The notes: a model not told the origin generated them from the letters alone. Shown: positions 47,266 to 59,270, counted from the stretch's first letter. The stretch: 64,000 bases of DNA from Tolypeutes matacus (GCA_026826555.1 JAKSZT010033882.1:62001-126000), one strand, 5' to 3'. Made by a program: numbers and translations.

Positions 47266-47451
47266 GTTGATCATTGGCTATGGTGAGTATGCTATTTTTC
47301 TTAAAGGTTTCCAGGATGGCCAACAAAACCCAGTCAACTTGGGAATAATCTAATTACCATTTCCCCATACCTGTTAAGGTTAGATATATCTCAGACTCCA
47401 ATGCTTCTCCTCCTGTACCTTCACCCCAAGTCATAGCAGGTAGGACTATTG

Positions 47452-47571
47452 GTCATGGTGATATTGCAGAATGCCAAGCATGTCATGGTGATGCTCCAGC
47501 ATGCCAAGCAATTTATGGTGATGTTGCAGCATGCCAAGCATGTCATGGTGATGTCACAGCATGCCAAGAGT
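47452..47571 (+). repeat. 30-bp minisatellite, four units
   Basis: Unit approximately ATGGTGATGCTGCAGCATGCCAAGCATGTC, repeated four times with a few substitutions. The open frame across it (MVMLQHAKHV repeats) is a consequence of the period being a multiple of three. Confidence 0.85.
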
Positions 47572-49190
47572 TATCACTGTCCCATCTGGCCTCTAGCAAG
47601 GAGGGCCTGTTTCATTCTTACTGGTGAGATCTTCATTTCTCAAATGCTCTTCTAGGGATCTGTTTTCTAGGGCCACTTCCAGAACCAGCTCTCTTAGTTT
47701 AGGTTCCCCTGAAAGCAGAGCTTGAGAAAAGAAATTGGGTGCAAATGGCTGATTTAGGAGGTAATGTCAGGAATTATGAGGGAGAAATAGAAAGTGTGAG
47801 ACAGATAAGGAAGAGAGCTATTTTTAAAGCATTAACCAAATTGTGTGCAATGAATGGGAGCCCCGTTTTCCCAGGAGCTCTGGAAAAACACGCAGGGCAT
47901 TTTATGTGAAAGGAGAGTGGCAGAATGTTTATCCACTAGCTACCATCCTCCACTGTTTGAGACATGTCCCTAGGGTCATTAAATCACTTGCACTTCTGAG
48001 AGGCACTTCCCTGTGTGCCTTGTGGGTTCCCATGGCATCAGAGAGCGCGCTGGGTACTCATTGAAAACATGCACTGTGTGCTTGAGGTAGGTCCTTGTTA
48101 GTGTGTGTGAGGGGAGTCCCAACTCACAGAAGCTCTGCTGACCTTGTGTCTGGACTGAGGAGATTTGACACATTTACACTAGAGGCATCCACTTCAGAAG
48201 GTGAGATGTAAATGCTGAGTCCCACATTTGTACCCACAGGAATGGGGGTGAATCAGCTCTCAGCAGTAATACACCCAGGTAGTGTTAACTCTGAAAAGCA
48301 GAAGAGATGAGCTGAAAGAAAATCCCACCAGGGCAAGTGATATTCACAGGAAGAAGGCAATCTCAACAGAAGCAGAGGTGAAGGAAATGTTTTGCATGTT
48401 TCGTGGTGAAAACCAGCTAGACTATGACCCTTCCCCTCATCCAATAGCCTTTTGCACATGGTTGGTCTAGGGAAAAATACATCTCCTCCAATAATTAGTA
48501 ATAAAAAAGGAACTGGGAGAGATAAGATAGATGGATGGATACATAGGTACATAGATGTAGATAGATGTAGAAATAGAGGCACTACTATAAAAAGTTCTAA
48601 TAGACAACCAACATAAATCAGAATTATGCTATGATGTAGATGAAAATCATAGGATGGAATAGGAGGCATCTTGATTTTGGAGCTGGGAAAGTCCTGAGAA
48701 CTAGTGATTATGAGAACCTAGAATGGGTCTGCTCCTGTGTGTAGATGAAGCCAAATGTGACTGTTGTATATGAGATGGTAGGGGATGGAGATGACAGGAC
48801 TGGAGTGTTCAGGAGATAAGCCCCAGCAAGCTGTGTAAGAGCAAAGACGCATTGTGAGGTAAAATACTTTAGGTAAATACCTGCACGATATATCATTCTG
48901 TTGTTCAAGCCGCACTAAAGGGAGATTATGTCTTCACATTGCTAATGCATGACTACACAATAGAAAGTAAACATCACACCATGCCATATTTTTTCTGGGA
49001 ATCCTATCTTGAGTGGGACATTTCATACAATGTATTTTTTTAAATTATTTTAATTGTTTTCAACTTAGTTTCCAACCTTGTCATTTTCTCCAGCTCACTT
49101 TCTCTATTATTTTTAGGATTATTTAATGTTGATTACAATAATAGGACAACTGCTGATAATATAAAGAAAGAGGGCTCAGAACTGTTTTAC
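47572..49190. other. Unassigned, with a short GATA/GATG-like tract
   Basis: 47690-48080 may be an old LTR or MER relic (unplaced). GATAGATGGATGGATACATAGG-type simple sequence at about 48525-48575. Frames such as 48253-48669 (minus, 138 codons) have no domain features. Confidence 0.4.
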
Positions 49191-49194
49191 TATC

Positions 49195-49285
49195 TAAAAA
49201 GTTTTTTATTGTTTGTGAGGATTAAATAAGCTAATTCATGTATCAATTGTCAGTTACATGATAAGAAATCAATAAAGGATAGTTG
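49195..49285 (+). mobile_element. MIR 3' fragment
   Basis: TTGTTTGTGAGGATTAAATAAGC, then an eroded core and AAATCAATAAAGGATAGTTGC, as at the 3' end of MIR. Confidence 0.55.
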
Positions 49286-49289
49286 CTGC

Positions 49290-50710
49290 TGCTCCTGATC
49301 AGTTCCCTTTATGGGTCTCTAATGAATGAAAACTCTCCTCCATTAATGGACTATAAGTATGTTTTCTCAAAGCTAGGCTTTTGGAATGATTTGGAGAAAA
49401 AGGATAGACTATAAAAATAGGAATGGGAATAATATCTAGAATTCCACCTCAGAGTTTTGATGACCTACTTTAATATATTATTATATTTGGTAAACTGGAA
49501 AATGTTTTGGAAAATGAATATTTTAATTTTAAATGATGACATAAAAAATATTTTGGCAAAGTTGTTGACTTGGATGAGATGAGATAGCCTAGAAATTTAA
49601 ATTTCCTGAAAGGAGGTGCAGGCAAAGGGGTCAGTGAAAGGCATAGATTTGTAAAATCTGTTTCAAACCATTAGCATTGATGAATTTCCTTTAGTGAGTC
49701 CTTTTGGGAGTCTCTCTGGGTGAAAATCTTAATAATTGCAAATGAAAACACGTGGGAATGTAAAAAGTTGCAAGACTCTAAGAGCTGAGAGATTTTTTTA
49801 AAATTCAGTGAGAAAATTGGTTGGTAAAACAGATGTAGCAGAGTGAAGTGAGTGAGAACACAGCTAGGAAAAAAAAAGGAAGAATACAGAATGAAGGAAA
49901 AAAGAATCCTGGTACCACTTTTCTTTAATATGCTTGGAAAATATGCCAATGACTGAAATATGCCAATGACTGAGAATATTTACTTAAAACCTCTTTGATC
50001 TACTGGATAGATGAATAGAAGAGTATATATTTTCCCAATCTGTTTTGTATTGTCAAGATTTATGGGGATAAAAGGTGTTCAAATCCCAGAGTCATAACCT
50101 TTTTAGAAAGCATTATCCTTTTCATTCATAATCAGCTTGCTAATTATTGGCAAAGTAGGTATAGAATCTATGAATCCTGAATTCTAGTATATTCAACCTA
50201 TATACAACAATATTCTTTTTCTACTTTTCTTTATCATTTTATTGGTCAGTCTTTTAGTGTTTTTTCAAATGTAAACATTATATCCCTAAAATGTTTAGTG
50301 ACTCTAAAATTCTCAATTTGTTCTTCTCTCACAATCTTCATCATTACTGCCTTAGAATTCTTAAAAAATTATACAACTACACTGCTTTATGTGAAGTGTA
50401 TGCAGTTAGAGGATTATTAAACAGGAGTCAAGATTTAGTAAAAATGAAGAATGTGAATACTAAAATAAATGACCAAATGATATTCTTCATTGAACAGAAA
50501 AGTTCTTTTAAACACAGAGCTGTCTCTCGGTGATATAATGATGCATAATTTGTAAAGTCAGGAATGTAGGTACAACTATTTTCCAAGTTTTTTTTGAAAA
50601 AAAGTAATGCAAGGATAGGGCACTCCTTTTTTTCTAAATGCTATTATTACTCGTACTCTCTGAAATTTTTTCGTGTTTTGAACATGCAGTCATCATTTGA
50701 CAGTATTATC
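49290..50710. other. Unassigned AT-rich sequence
   Basis: No recognised feature. Confidence 0.4.
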
Positions 50711-50714
50711 ATCA

Positions 50715-50955
50715 TCACAATTATGGTAATTATAGTTAACACACATTGAACAGTAACTATGTGCTAGGGACTCTTCAGAATTTTCTTCATTTTTTCACAT
50801 TTAATATTTCCAACAAGCATAGGTAGGTTCTAGGATTTCCCCCATTTTCTAAATAAAAAAACTTCAAACAAAGAACTAAGGTAAGAAACAAAAAACTTAA
50901 ATAACTTTTCTAAGATCAGACACTGTGAAGGTGGCTGAGGGAGAATTTAAACTTC
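50715..50955 (-). mobile_element. MIR SINE
   Basis: ACACATTGAACAGTAACTATGTGCTAGGGACT, TTCACATTTAATATTTCCAACAA, AGGTAGGTTCTAGGATTTCCCCCATTTTCTAAAT, AACTTTTCTAAGATCAGACA and GAGGGAGAATTTAAACT are MIR in reverse, nearly full length. A second scrap lies at 51132-51190. Confidence 0.75.
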
Positions 50956-50959
50956 GAAA

Positions 50960-51136
50960 TCAAGAGAGAACGTGAAAGTGAGAAATAGGGAAGAAGAGAA
51001 AGAGGGGGAGGAAAGAGAGAAGAACAGGGGAGGAGAACGAAGGATACAGAGGTAAAAAGGGGAGGGAGAAACAAGGGAGAAAGGAATCCAGATAAACAGA
51101 GAAATAGAACAAAAGGGAAAAAAAGGGAAAGAAAGT
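50960..51136 (+). repeat. Polypurine (GA-rich) tract
   Basis: About 175 bases almost wholly A and G, for example AGAGAAAGAGGGGGAGGAAAG and AGGGGAGGAGAACGAAGG, about 400 bases upstream of the OR. The antisense poly-Leu/Ser/Pro frames are low-complexity artefacts. Confidence 0.8.
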
Positions 51137-51414
51137 TAATATGCATTGAGCCATACCATATACCAAACACTATGTCAAAATGTGGCACAAACTCTGAGAG
51201 CAAAGATGGAATGCCTTCTGTAATATTTGGCAATATACTTTTTCACTGAGAGGTGCTTAATATATATTCCACATAATATTTATAATGCATAGTTTTAATT
51301 AGAGACAAAATATAAGGAAGATGTGAAAGAGGATGAGAGAAATAGAGAATGAATGATGGATATCAAAGATTAAAGCAGGTCACTAAATATTCTATTTCAT
51401 TCCCCCAAAATACA
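51137..51414. other. Short spacer upstream of OR
   Basis: Contains a MIR scrap and AT-rich sequence. A possible splice acceptor, CATTCCCCCAAAATACAG, ends at 51415. Confidence 0.35.
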
Positions 51415-51547
51415 GCAGGTGAAACTCTCCTTCACTAGAAAGGAATCAAACAAGTCATGCTGTGCCCAGTCTTCAGTACGGGCACCTTCACAGTCTGTAG
51501 CAATTACTTTTGAAACTGTCCCCAAAGAGGCCATTGCTCCAGAAGCT

Positions 51548-52494
51548 ATGGCCACAATTTGCAATGACAGCCACAGTGATTTCATCCTCTTGGGCTTTTC
51601 TGACAAGCTGTATTTGGAGAAGATACTTTTTTGGGTCATTCTGATCTTTTATTGCTTGACTCTTGCAGGAAATATGGTCATCATTCTTGTCTCCTCCAAG
51701 GATCCAAAACTGTACATCCCTATGTATTTCTTTCTTTCCAATCTTTCCCTGCTAGAGCTCTGTTTCACCAGCAGCTGTGTCCCACAAATATTGCTTAATC
51801 TCTGGGGTCCTGAGAAGACCATCAGCTACACTGGCTGTGCCATTCAACTCTATGTATTCACTTGGCTTGGGGCCACTGAATGTGTCCTTTTGGTGGTCAT
51901 AGCTGTGGACCGCTATGTGGCAGTGTGTCATCTTCTGCAATATACTACTATCATGTGCCCATACTTTGTCTGCAGCTGGCCATCCTGGCTTGGGGACTTG
52001 GCCTGCTTCAGTCTCTGATCCAATCTCCTGCCACACTCCAGCTACCTTTCTGCTCCCACCGGCGGCGGGTGGATGACATTGTCTGTGAAGTCCCAGCCCT
52101 GATTCAGCTCTTGAATGTAGACACCACCTACAATGAGGTCCAGATGTCCATAGCCAGTGCTGTTCTCCTGGTGGTGCCCTTGGTTATCATCCTCTCCTCT
52201 TACGGTGTTATTGGGAAGGCTGTGTTGAGCATAAAGTCAATTGCAGGGCGGAAGAAAGCACTCAGCACATGCACTTCTCACCTTCTCGTGGTCTCCCTTT
52301 TCTATGGCACCGTCGCTGCTGTCTACCTTCAGCCTAAGAACCCTTACGCACATGAGCATGGCAAGTTTCTCACGCTTTTCTACACTGTGGTAACCCCTAC
52401 TCTTAATCCTCTCATCTACACTCTAAGGAATAAAGAGGTAAAAGGAGCACTGATTAGATTAGGGAAGAGGACCTGGAATGCCCAGAGTAACTAA
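51548..52494 (+). pseudogene. Full-length olfactory receptor, OR2-like, single-base frameshift
   Basis: Class II odorant receptor coding exon; ATG 51548, stop 52492-52494. The upstream frame is open to 51419, but homology starts at 51548 (MATICNDS, with an N-glycosylation sequon, then FILLGFSD). Motifs: GN in TM1, [15 protein letters not shown] in TM2, TGC at the top of TM3, intact D121-R122-Y123 with VAVC, LSSYGVI in TM5, KALSTCTSH in TM6 and PTLNPLIYTLRNKEVK in TM7. Break: one base is missing in or just after the TTT at 51965-51967 (codon 140, ICL2), where a TGT-type cysteine codon is expected, so frame 2 passes to frame 1. Both halves are otherwise clean. ECL2 reads HRRRVDD with a CGG triplet repeat, one residue more than relatives I recall. 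With one lesion in a T run this may be an assembly error or a very young pseudogene. Motif-intact apart from that. Confidence 0.93.
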
Positions 52495-53770
52495 AGAGGT
52501 TGAAAAACTGGGGTCATTTTTCAACCTGTGAAGACAGTACACCTTCATCACCAAAACCCAGAGATATACTGCCTAACACTGAAATAGGAGAAAAAGAGGC
52601 ACAATTTATCCAAGCTGAGATCTCAGTTCTATTCATCAATCACTCATCAGGCCCTTAATTTTATCATAGTGCTGGTCTATGCATATTATGGTATAGAATT
52701 TAATATATTTACTAGTCAAAGTCTTACAGAACACACCATACAGTGAGATTGGAGGAACAAAAGAAATACAAAGTTGCAAAATAAAGACCAAGTAAGATAT
52801 GTCATGCCATTGTATTTATTTCTCTCTTCTTTGTTCTGTTTCTCTCCAATTTTAACCAGTGCTTTCATCCAAAAGTCCAGTGCCCGTAAGGTTCCTAATA
52901 TTCAGGGAAAGAGATTTTTCAAGAAACTCATCTATGACCCCACATTCTACTCTGGTGGAACTTGGCTCTGAGTTGCTCCTCCCTCCTTGCTTCAGTAGGA
53001 CCGTTATTGCTATGGACATGCCCGGCACCACCCCATGCAAAAGGGCTGGCTAAGCAGAAGCCCACACTTCCTGCTCCCTCATCCTGCTGCTAACTAGGAT
53101 CCTGGGTCCATGCTTACTAGCTTGAGCTCTGATGTTCTGGGCCCTAATCACATGAAGTCTCTTTTGTTTTCCTCTTCATTCTGGGTTCCCATCAACATGA
53201 AACCAATTTCTTTTACTAGATCCAATTATCCTTTTTGATATTTGTTGGTTTCTTAATTGTGCTCCTTTGTTTACTGAAAGCTGGGGACATGTGGTAGGTA
53301 AGACACACAGAATCATCTCCATTATGGAGCTTAGGGGAAAATGAGGGAGAGAGATATTAACTACAGTGTTTATTATCATAGTGGAGCAAGACTTCCTGTC
53401 AAACACTGCCTAGGGCTTTTTGACATCATCCACCAAATATTTATTATTGCTTGTAAGAGGCTTTGTGCTCACTCCATTCTTTTCCTGTTTGGATGGAGTT
53501 GTACCACTTGTTTCCAATTTGGAGGATACATATCAAAATTTTCTAAATTTGAATTTTTGTTTGAAAACCAAAAAAATATTAAATAACTCAAAACAACACT
53601 AAAATGGTCAGAAATAAAAATAGCACAACCACTAGGATGGTTTAACACAGTATAGCACTGCCTACAAAATATCTATGTTTGTAAAATAATTTTCTTATCC
53701 TTCTGCTCAGATAAAAGGAATAGAGGGAGTATTAAGAAGAAAACTAGAAGAAATAAAGGTAGTTTTGTAG
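52495..53770. other. 3' flank of OR, unassigned
   Basis: No recognised repeat or gene. Short frames only. Confidence 0.4.
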
Positions 53771-53774
53771 CACT

Positions 53775-54150
53775 TTTTATTTTAAAGATTGATTTTATTT
53801 ATTTATCCCAGCCCCCCCTTATTGTTTGTGGTAACTCTCTGCTCTCTGTGTCTGTTTGCTGTGTGCTCTCTGTGTCTGCTTGCCTACTCAACAGGAACCA
53901 AACCTGGGACCTCCCATGTGGAAGACAGGTGTTCAATCACCCAAGCCACCTCAGTTCCTTAGTCTTTTGTGTCTTTCATTTTCTTTCCTCTTTGTGTCTC
54001 TTTTGTTGCATCATCTTGTTGCTCCAGCTCACCATGCCTGCCCACCGTATGAGCTCACCTTCTCCAAGAGACACCAGGAACTGAACCTGGGATCTCCCAT
54101 GTGGTAGGCAGAAGGCCAATCATTTGAAAAACATCTGCCTCCCTGTAGCA
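53775..54150 (-). mobile_element. DAS-type SINE (long form), minus
   Basis: Read in reverse: head GAGGCAGATGTTTTTCAAATGATTGGCC with a B-box-like GATCCCAGGTTCAGTTCC, then a second B-box-like GTCCCAGGTTTGGTTCC word near 53895-53915, CAAAAGAGACACAAAGAGG, and a tail with ACACAGAGAGCACACAGCAAACAGACAC and AATAAATAAA. Same type as the 31.8 kb element, opposite strand. Two overlapping frames inside read the CTGTGTCTG repeats. Confidence 0.75.
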
Positions 54151-54360
54151 CTTTTCTTAACATTAGAAACCTGGAGCCCCTCTGAGGTATGCTTGGGTCC
54201 AGAGGTGGCCATGGTAACAAGTATCTGAGGTTGAGAGGTGCCAACTACCCTGGACCCGAAGCAAGTCTTCTGGAATGACACCAGAGCTTTGGGTATGGAA
54301 GAAAAGTACACGAAGATGAGTGGTTATGATTTCTGCAGAGGAGAGCAGCCAAAAGAAAAC
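54151..54360. other. Unassigned sequence
   Basis: Nothing recognised. Confidence 0.35.
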
Positions 54361-54365
54361 AAGCA

Positions 54366-54530
54366 GAGTTTCTCAGACTTCAGAAGCCACAAGATTCACA
54401 TATTCTTGTTAAAAATTAAGATTCTTGAGTTTAATATCCAGAATTTCTGATTTAAAACATCTGTGCCCTGGAATAGACATTTTATATAACACTGCAGGTG
54501 ACTTTGATGCAGGTGGTCTGGGACCTTACT
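54366..54530 (+). mobile_element. MER5-like DNA transposon relic
   Basis: GAGTTTCTCAGACTTCAGAAGCC, AAGATTCACATATTCTTGTTAAAA, TTCTTGAGTTTAATATCCAG, AATTTCTGATTTAAAACATCTG and GGTGACTTTGATGCAGGTGG follow the order of MER5A/MER5B forward. More decayed than the 47.1 kb copy. Confidence 0.6.
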
Positions 54531-54534
54531 GTGG

Positions 54535-55685
54535 AAAATATCAATCAAGATAGTAGCTCAGCCATCTGTCATAAGCTTCTAATGAAATAGCATATTTTAA
54601 ATAAAACAGGAAAAGGGAGAGTGATCTAGAAGTAGAGTAAAGTCATTAACTCAATTCTCACATTCTGAGGTATTGAGCATGGAATTATCTTCTCATAATG
54701 GAGTTGGGGAGAAAATGGTGTCTTCAGGAGAGAGTGTCAAATCAGATACTTCCAGGTATAGAAAATGTTAGGACAATAATTTGAGGATATAGGTGAGTTT
54801 ATTTAATTGCAAAACAGGACATTTCAATGGTACATTGGATGATTTGGGGAAGGTAAGGGCAGGTGTACATAAAGAAGAAAGGGATTCCATTTTGGAAATA
54901 GCAATGTGGATAAATCTAGACCAAGATATGTTTACATTTTGGGAAGTAACTGAAGAAAATGGTGAAGAAAGTCACTGTGGACTTTGATCTGTGCTTATTT
55001 GTCAATATTCAATTTTATATTTTAATCAAAAGGTTTATTGAATGTAACTATGATTGAAGCACTATTATACAACATGAACCACTCAGAAAAAGGTCACTTC
55101 CTTCGTAGACATCCTAGGTAATAGCCAATATTTCCTTAGTTAAATGGCTTTCCAGGAAACTGTGGACTATGATGTGGGCCCAGGAATTGTGTTCCTTAGA
55201 TATTTCTAGAATGGGGGATGGCAAGCACAGGAAGATATCATCTTCGTCTGGCTCATGTGTCTTGTGTGATGTATAGTCACACAACTTTCAAGTTGCCATG
55301 ATAAATTCTGAGCCTAAATTAGCCTTCAAACCATCTGTGAACCTTAACGGAGGACTCTGTATCTACCATAGGAAAGGATGTTCATGTTTTTGCAAAGTCC
55401 AGTTGTGAGGTGCTTTAGAAAGCACAGGTAAGCCTCGAGGCCTGTCATGGGTCTGGCTGTGCGCACCTGAGACTTGGCAGCTCACTGGAGCTAACTTGCC
55501 ATCATCCCCAAATGGAAAAGGGTATCACCTTTCAATTGTATACTCTGAATGGTATGGAAGCAAAATTTCCTAACTGAAACATTCTCCACCAGTTTAAAAT
55601 CCACCTTCTATGTATATCTGTGTGTGTTTGTCTGTTTGAATTTTTTAGTGTAGCTATGACTGAAATTTAAGAGGTAAAACTCTAA
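54535..55685. other. Unassigned sequence
   Basis: No recognised feature in about 1.15 kb. Confidence 0.4.
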
Positions 55686-55689
55686 AACT

Positions 55690-56260
55690 CTTAGAAAAAA
55701 CTTAGGAGCACATCTTCGTGACCTTGAATTTGGCTACCACTTCTTAAATATGACACCAAACACACAGTGAAAAAAAGAAAAAATGGATAAATAGAACTTA
55801 ATTAAAATAAATTAAAAAACATTGTGCATCAAAGGACACTCTCAAGAGTGAAAAGGCAACTTTCAGAATGGGAGAGAAATATTAGCAAATCATATATAAG
55901 GATTTATTTAGAATATAAAAAAAGAACTCTTACAATTCAACATTAAAAAGATAACCCAATTAGGAAAAATATGCAAATGTACACTATGGACCATAGTTAG
56001 TGGTAATAGTCTTCTATTGTCTTATAATCTGTAACAAATGTTCCAAAACAGTGTGGTGTGTTTGTGAAGGGGTGTTGTATGGTACATGATTGTTTTGTGA
56101 TCACGAATTTTTTAATTAAAATATTTTTAAAAAGACAACCCAATTAAAAAATGAGCAAAAGATTTGAATAGACATTATTCCAAAGAAGATATACAAATGG
56201 CCAATATGCATTTGAAAAAATACTCAAAACCATTAGCCATAACCAACTTGCAATCTGAAT
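55690..56260 (+). mobile_element. Old L1 ORF2 3' fragment with nested insertion
   Basis: CTTAGAAAAAACTTAGGAGC, TGCATCAAAGGACACTCTCAAGAG, GAATGGGAGAGAAATATTAGCAAATC, then after the insertion ACAACCCAATTAAAAAATGAGC, GATTTGAATAGACATTATTCC and GATATACAAATGGCCAATATGC: the C-terminal ORF2 region of an ancient L1 (plus). Confidence 0.8.
55963..56130 (+). mobile_element. Retroposed 3'-end piece inside the old L1
   Basis: TACACTATGGACCATAGTTAG, AATCTGTAACAAATGTTCC, GTGTGGTGTGTTTGTGAAGG and TACATGATTGTTTTGTGAT, ending in TTAATTAAAATATTTTTAAA. Flanked by the duplication AAAAAGATAACCCAATTA (55945-55962) and AAAAAGACAACCCAATTA (56129-56146). The words match the L1 3' ends at 3.1 and 19.15 kb. Confidence 0.7.
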
Positions 56261-57240
56261 ACAGCATTAGACATTCTCTGACTTGCAATCTGAACAAGCA
56301 CAAAAGAGGGATAAATACAGAGAGGACAGCAATCGCCATACCTTGCTTCACATCTCCCTTCTCTTAATTCCCTTTTTCTTCATTGTTACTGTTTTTGTTC
56401 ACATCTCCCTAATAAAACATCAGGACTTTCATACTGGCCTCAAGCTCTGCTTTTTAGAGAATTTTGGTGTTGGCCACAAGGTTCAGCAGGAAACATTGTC
56501 TGAACAAAACTCTAACTAGTATAAACCCTCCCTCATTCATTCCCGTTAAATCCTGCTCTCTGAATTAGCAGCCCCCTCCAGAAACAATCCATTCTGAATA
56601 TGTGTCTGCTCTGGGTGGTAGCTTTTTAGTGTTGGATTGGATGGTTATATTTTCAGACTCTCTGCTTTGAAAATAGAACTTCCGGGCCTTCCCAAATATT
56701 TAAAATGGCTAACACTGCCTCAAGTACATTTTTATTTGCACAGAAATGTTCTTAAATATATAAATTAACAGGCACAGAAAAAATAGCATAAAGTATTTTC
56801 CTTGTATAAGTGTTGTGCTGTGTTTGGGTCAAAAAGGGACGCAAGGATTTTTATCGGAGGGAACAGAGTGAAGGAAGACTTGCTATCAGGAAGGAAATCA
56901 GGAGAAAATTCATTGCTGAATTCAACAATCATTGGTTAAGACAGAGGAAGCCAGAGGGTGGGGGCGAAAGATAGCTGGGAGCACCATGGTCTATTGGCAC
57001 CATCTAATGTTTGAGTAAAGCCAAAACAAAACAAATCAAATCTCGGAAAATAATGGAGCCAAGATGAGTCAGACTGTGGTTTTTGTGTGGGCAGTATCTT
57101 TGGGCTTCAGGACAGAAATAAGTGGTTGTCAAAGCAGTTGGGAAAACCCTGGACTATATCACTTTAGGATCACGTCCTTCCCCAGTTCTACAGATGTCAT
57201 ACACCACTCTCTGTATTATTTTGTGGATCCCAGAAAATTA
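56261..57240. other. Unassigned sequence
   Basis: No recognised feature. Confidence 0.4.
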
Positions 57241-57244
57241 TGTT

Positions 57245-57600
57245 CTTAATAGTCCATTCCTGTGGATGTGAACCTTTGGTAGGTGGGATCTTTTGATTAA
57301 ATCACTTCAGTGAAGGCCTTTGATTAGATTAGTTCAATAAGGCATAGCCCAGGGTGGGTCTTAATCTTATCACTACAGTCCTAAACAGGATGAATTCAGA
57401 GAGAATGACAGAGATTAAGACCCAAGAGCTCAGAGTGGAGTCCACAGAAGCTGAGAGAGAAAGCCATGAAAGCAGGATGCTGAAAACAATGGAACCCAGG
57501 AGAGAGAAAGCTACAGGAGGAGTTCCAGAAAGCACCAGAGCCTGGAGAAGAAGGCAGAGACTGGTAGATGCTGCCATGTGCCCTGCCATGTGACAGGGGT
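57245..57600 (+). repeat. Probable interspersed repeat, family not named
   Basis: TAGTCCATTCCTGTGGATGTGAACC, TGGGTCTTAATCTTATCACTAC, CAGAGAGAATGACAGAGATTAAG and TGCTGCCATGTGCCCTGCCATGTGAC have the style of a mammalian LTR or MER repeat I have seen often but cannot name. Open frames of 79 and 86 codons here are not protein-like. Confidence 0.45.
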
Positions 57601-58660
57601 CAAGGATTGCAAGGGTACATGTATTGAAAGTGCATCACAGATGGAATTCTGTGGATCTCTTGGTTTACAGATGTAATAAGGAAGGAAAGATATAATTAAT
57701 TACTGACTGCTGGTAAAATGACCATTCTTGCAAATACCTGGAATGTAACATTTGTGTCAGTGCCAATTAATTATCAATGTTATAAAACTAAAGACTAATT
57801 ATTTTCTCTTCTATACTTACCAGAGATCATTGGAACTGCCACTCAAAGTTTATAGTTGTAATATTGTTATATTATTAGTGTTATAACATTGAAATAATAT
57901 TTCAGCTAGACTGCAGTAACATTCATGTTTTATTTAGAGTATATAAATTTATTACAGTTTTTGGACATTAAAAAAAAAAAAAAAAAAACTTTGTAAGCCC
58001 TTGTGTTGTACAGAACCATAAAGGTGAAACAAATACATAAGTTTACCTTTCACCATGTCACTTTATTCCTGATTTATGAGCAAATATAGCAATATATGCC
58101 TTTTTCACAGAATGCCCTAGCTGTTGAAGCTAAATTCCTTGCACATGTGGCTGAGAGGTTGGGGGTCCCTTTCCCAGACCCCATCCATAGAGTGTAAGCT
58201 CCACCCCAGGAAGGGCAGGCTGAGGATGCTGGGGCCTCCACCACCTTCATCCTAGCTCACTCACAGGGCAGAGCTCCAATGCCAGAAGAGGCAATCAGGT
58301 CAATTCCCTGCTCATAAAGAAGGATGTTGTTTTTGTCTCTGAGCTTTGGAACAGAGGCTCAGAAATTTTGTCCAAGAGCAGAGACAATCCTTAAGGAGGG
58401 AGCTTAGAAATTCTGTCCCAAAAGAATATGTCATGAATTTCAATAATGAGTTAACCATGGATTTACGACATGGTACAGCAGGATCCCAATAAAACCATTG
58501 ACATACATGGTAGAAAAAAGGTTCCTTTCCTTAATTAAAAACAGATTTTTATCTTTTGTCCCCCTAACCCTGAAATAAATAGTGCCCTCACAAAGAAAAC
58601 ATGGACAAAGGGCAAAAAATAAATACATAAACACCTATGAAAATAATTTTACTTGCATTT
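57601..58660. other. Unassigned, with a 20-base A run
   Basis: A-run at about 57970-57988. 58130-58390 is GC-richer, no gene recognised. Confidence 0.4.
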
Positions 58661-58664
58661 TAAT

Positions 58665-59270
58665 TAGGAAATGCAAATTGGAAAGTGAATATGTTTTCTC
58701 TTACCATGTTGTTATATACTTAAGTGGTAGTTATAAACCAATACTGTTGCATATATGAGAAAACAGTCTCTTGATTTGTGTGGAGGAATATAGATTCTTT
58801 TTGGATAACAATTAGCCATTATATTTCAAATGAAAAATGCACAAACTTCCACTAAATTCATTTCCTGGAATTTATCTTGCATGCATGTGTACATTAATTC
58901 CAAAAAATATTTGCACAGCATTGTTTTCATGTGAAGAAGTGGAAACAACCTAAGTAATCACCAAGAAGAAACTAGATAACTGATAGTTACTACATTTAAC
59001 AGAATTATACAAATATGCATGTACTGATATGGAAGCATGGTCAAAACATGTTGTTAACTAAAACTGTAGCTTGCATGGCAGAGCATTTAATTTGTATGAT
59101 ATAACAAATCATATTTTATGCAAACTTGTAGAGTCAACATTTGTTTCTTTTGGGGGAATGTGCCTCAGATTAGGAGAAGTACATATTTAATTTTCACTTT
59201 ATGTATGAATTGATTATAATTTTTAATTTGTATTATTCAGAATAAATTGAAATTTTGAAAATTAAAAACA
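58665..59270 (+). mobile_element. Ancient L1 3' end (L1M type)
   Basis: AGGAAATGCAAATTGGAAAGTG, GATAACAATTAGCCATTATATTTC, AAATGCACAAAC, TCCTGGAATTTATCTTGC, GCACAGCATTGTTTTCATG, GTGGAAACAACCTAAGTAATCACC and TGCATGTACTGATATGGAAGCATGG match the far 3' ORF2 and UTR of old L1M elements. Confidence 0.75.

Noticed and set aside
48253..48669. Minus frame of 138 codons as a small membrane protein
   Set aside because: Hydrophobic by composition only; no homologous motif, and the opposite strand is also open in part.
50916..51233. Antisense frames rich in Leu, Ser and Pro
   Set aside because: Read-through of a polypurine tract.
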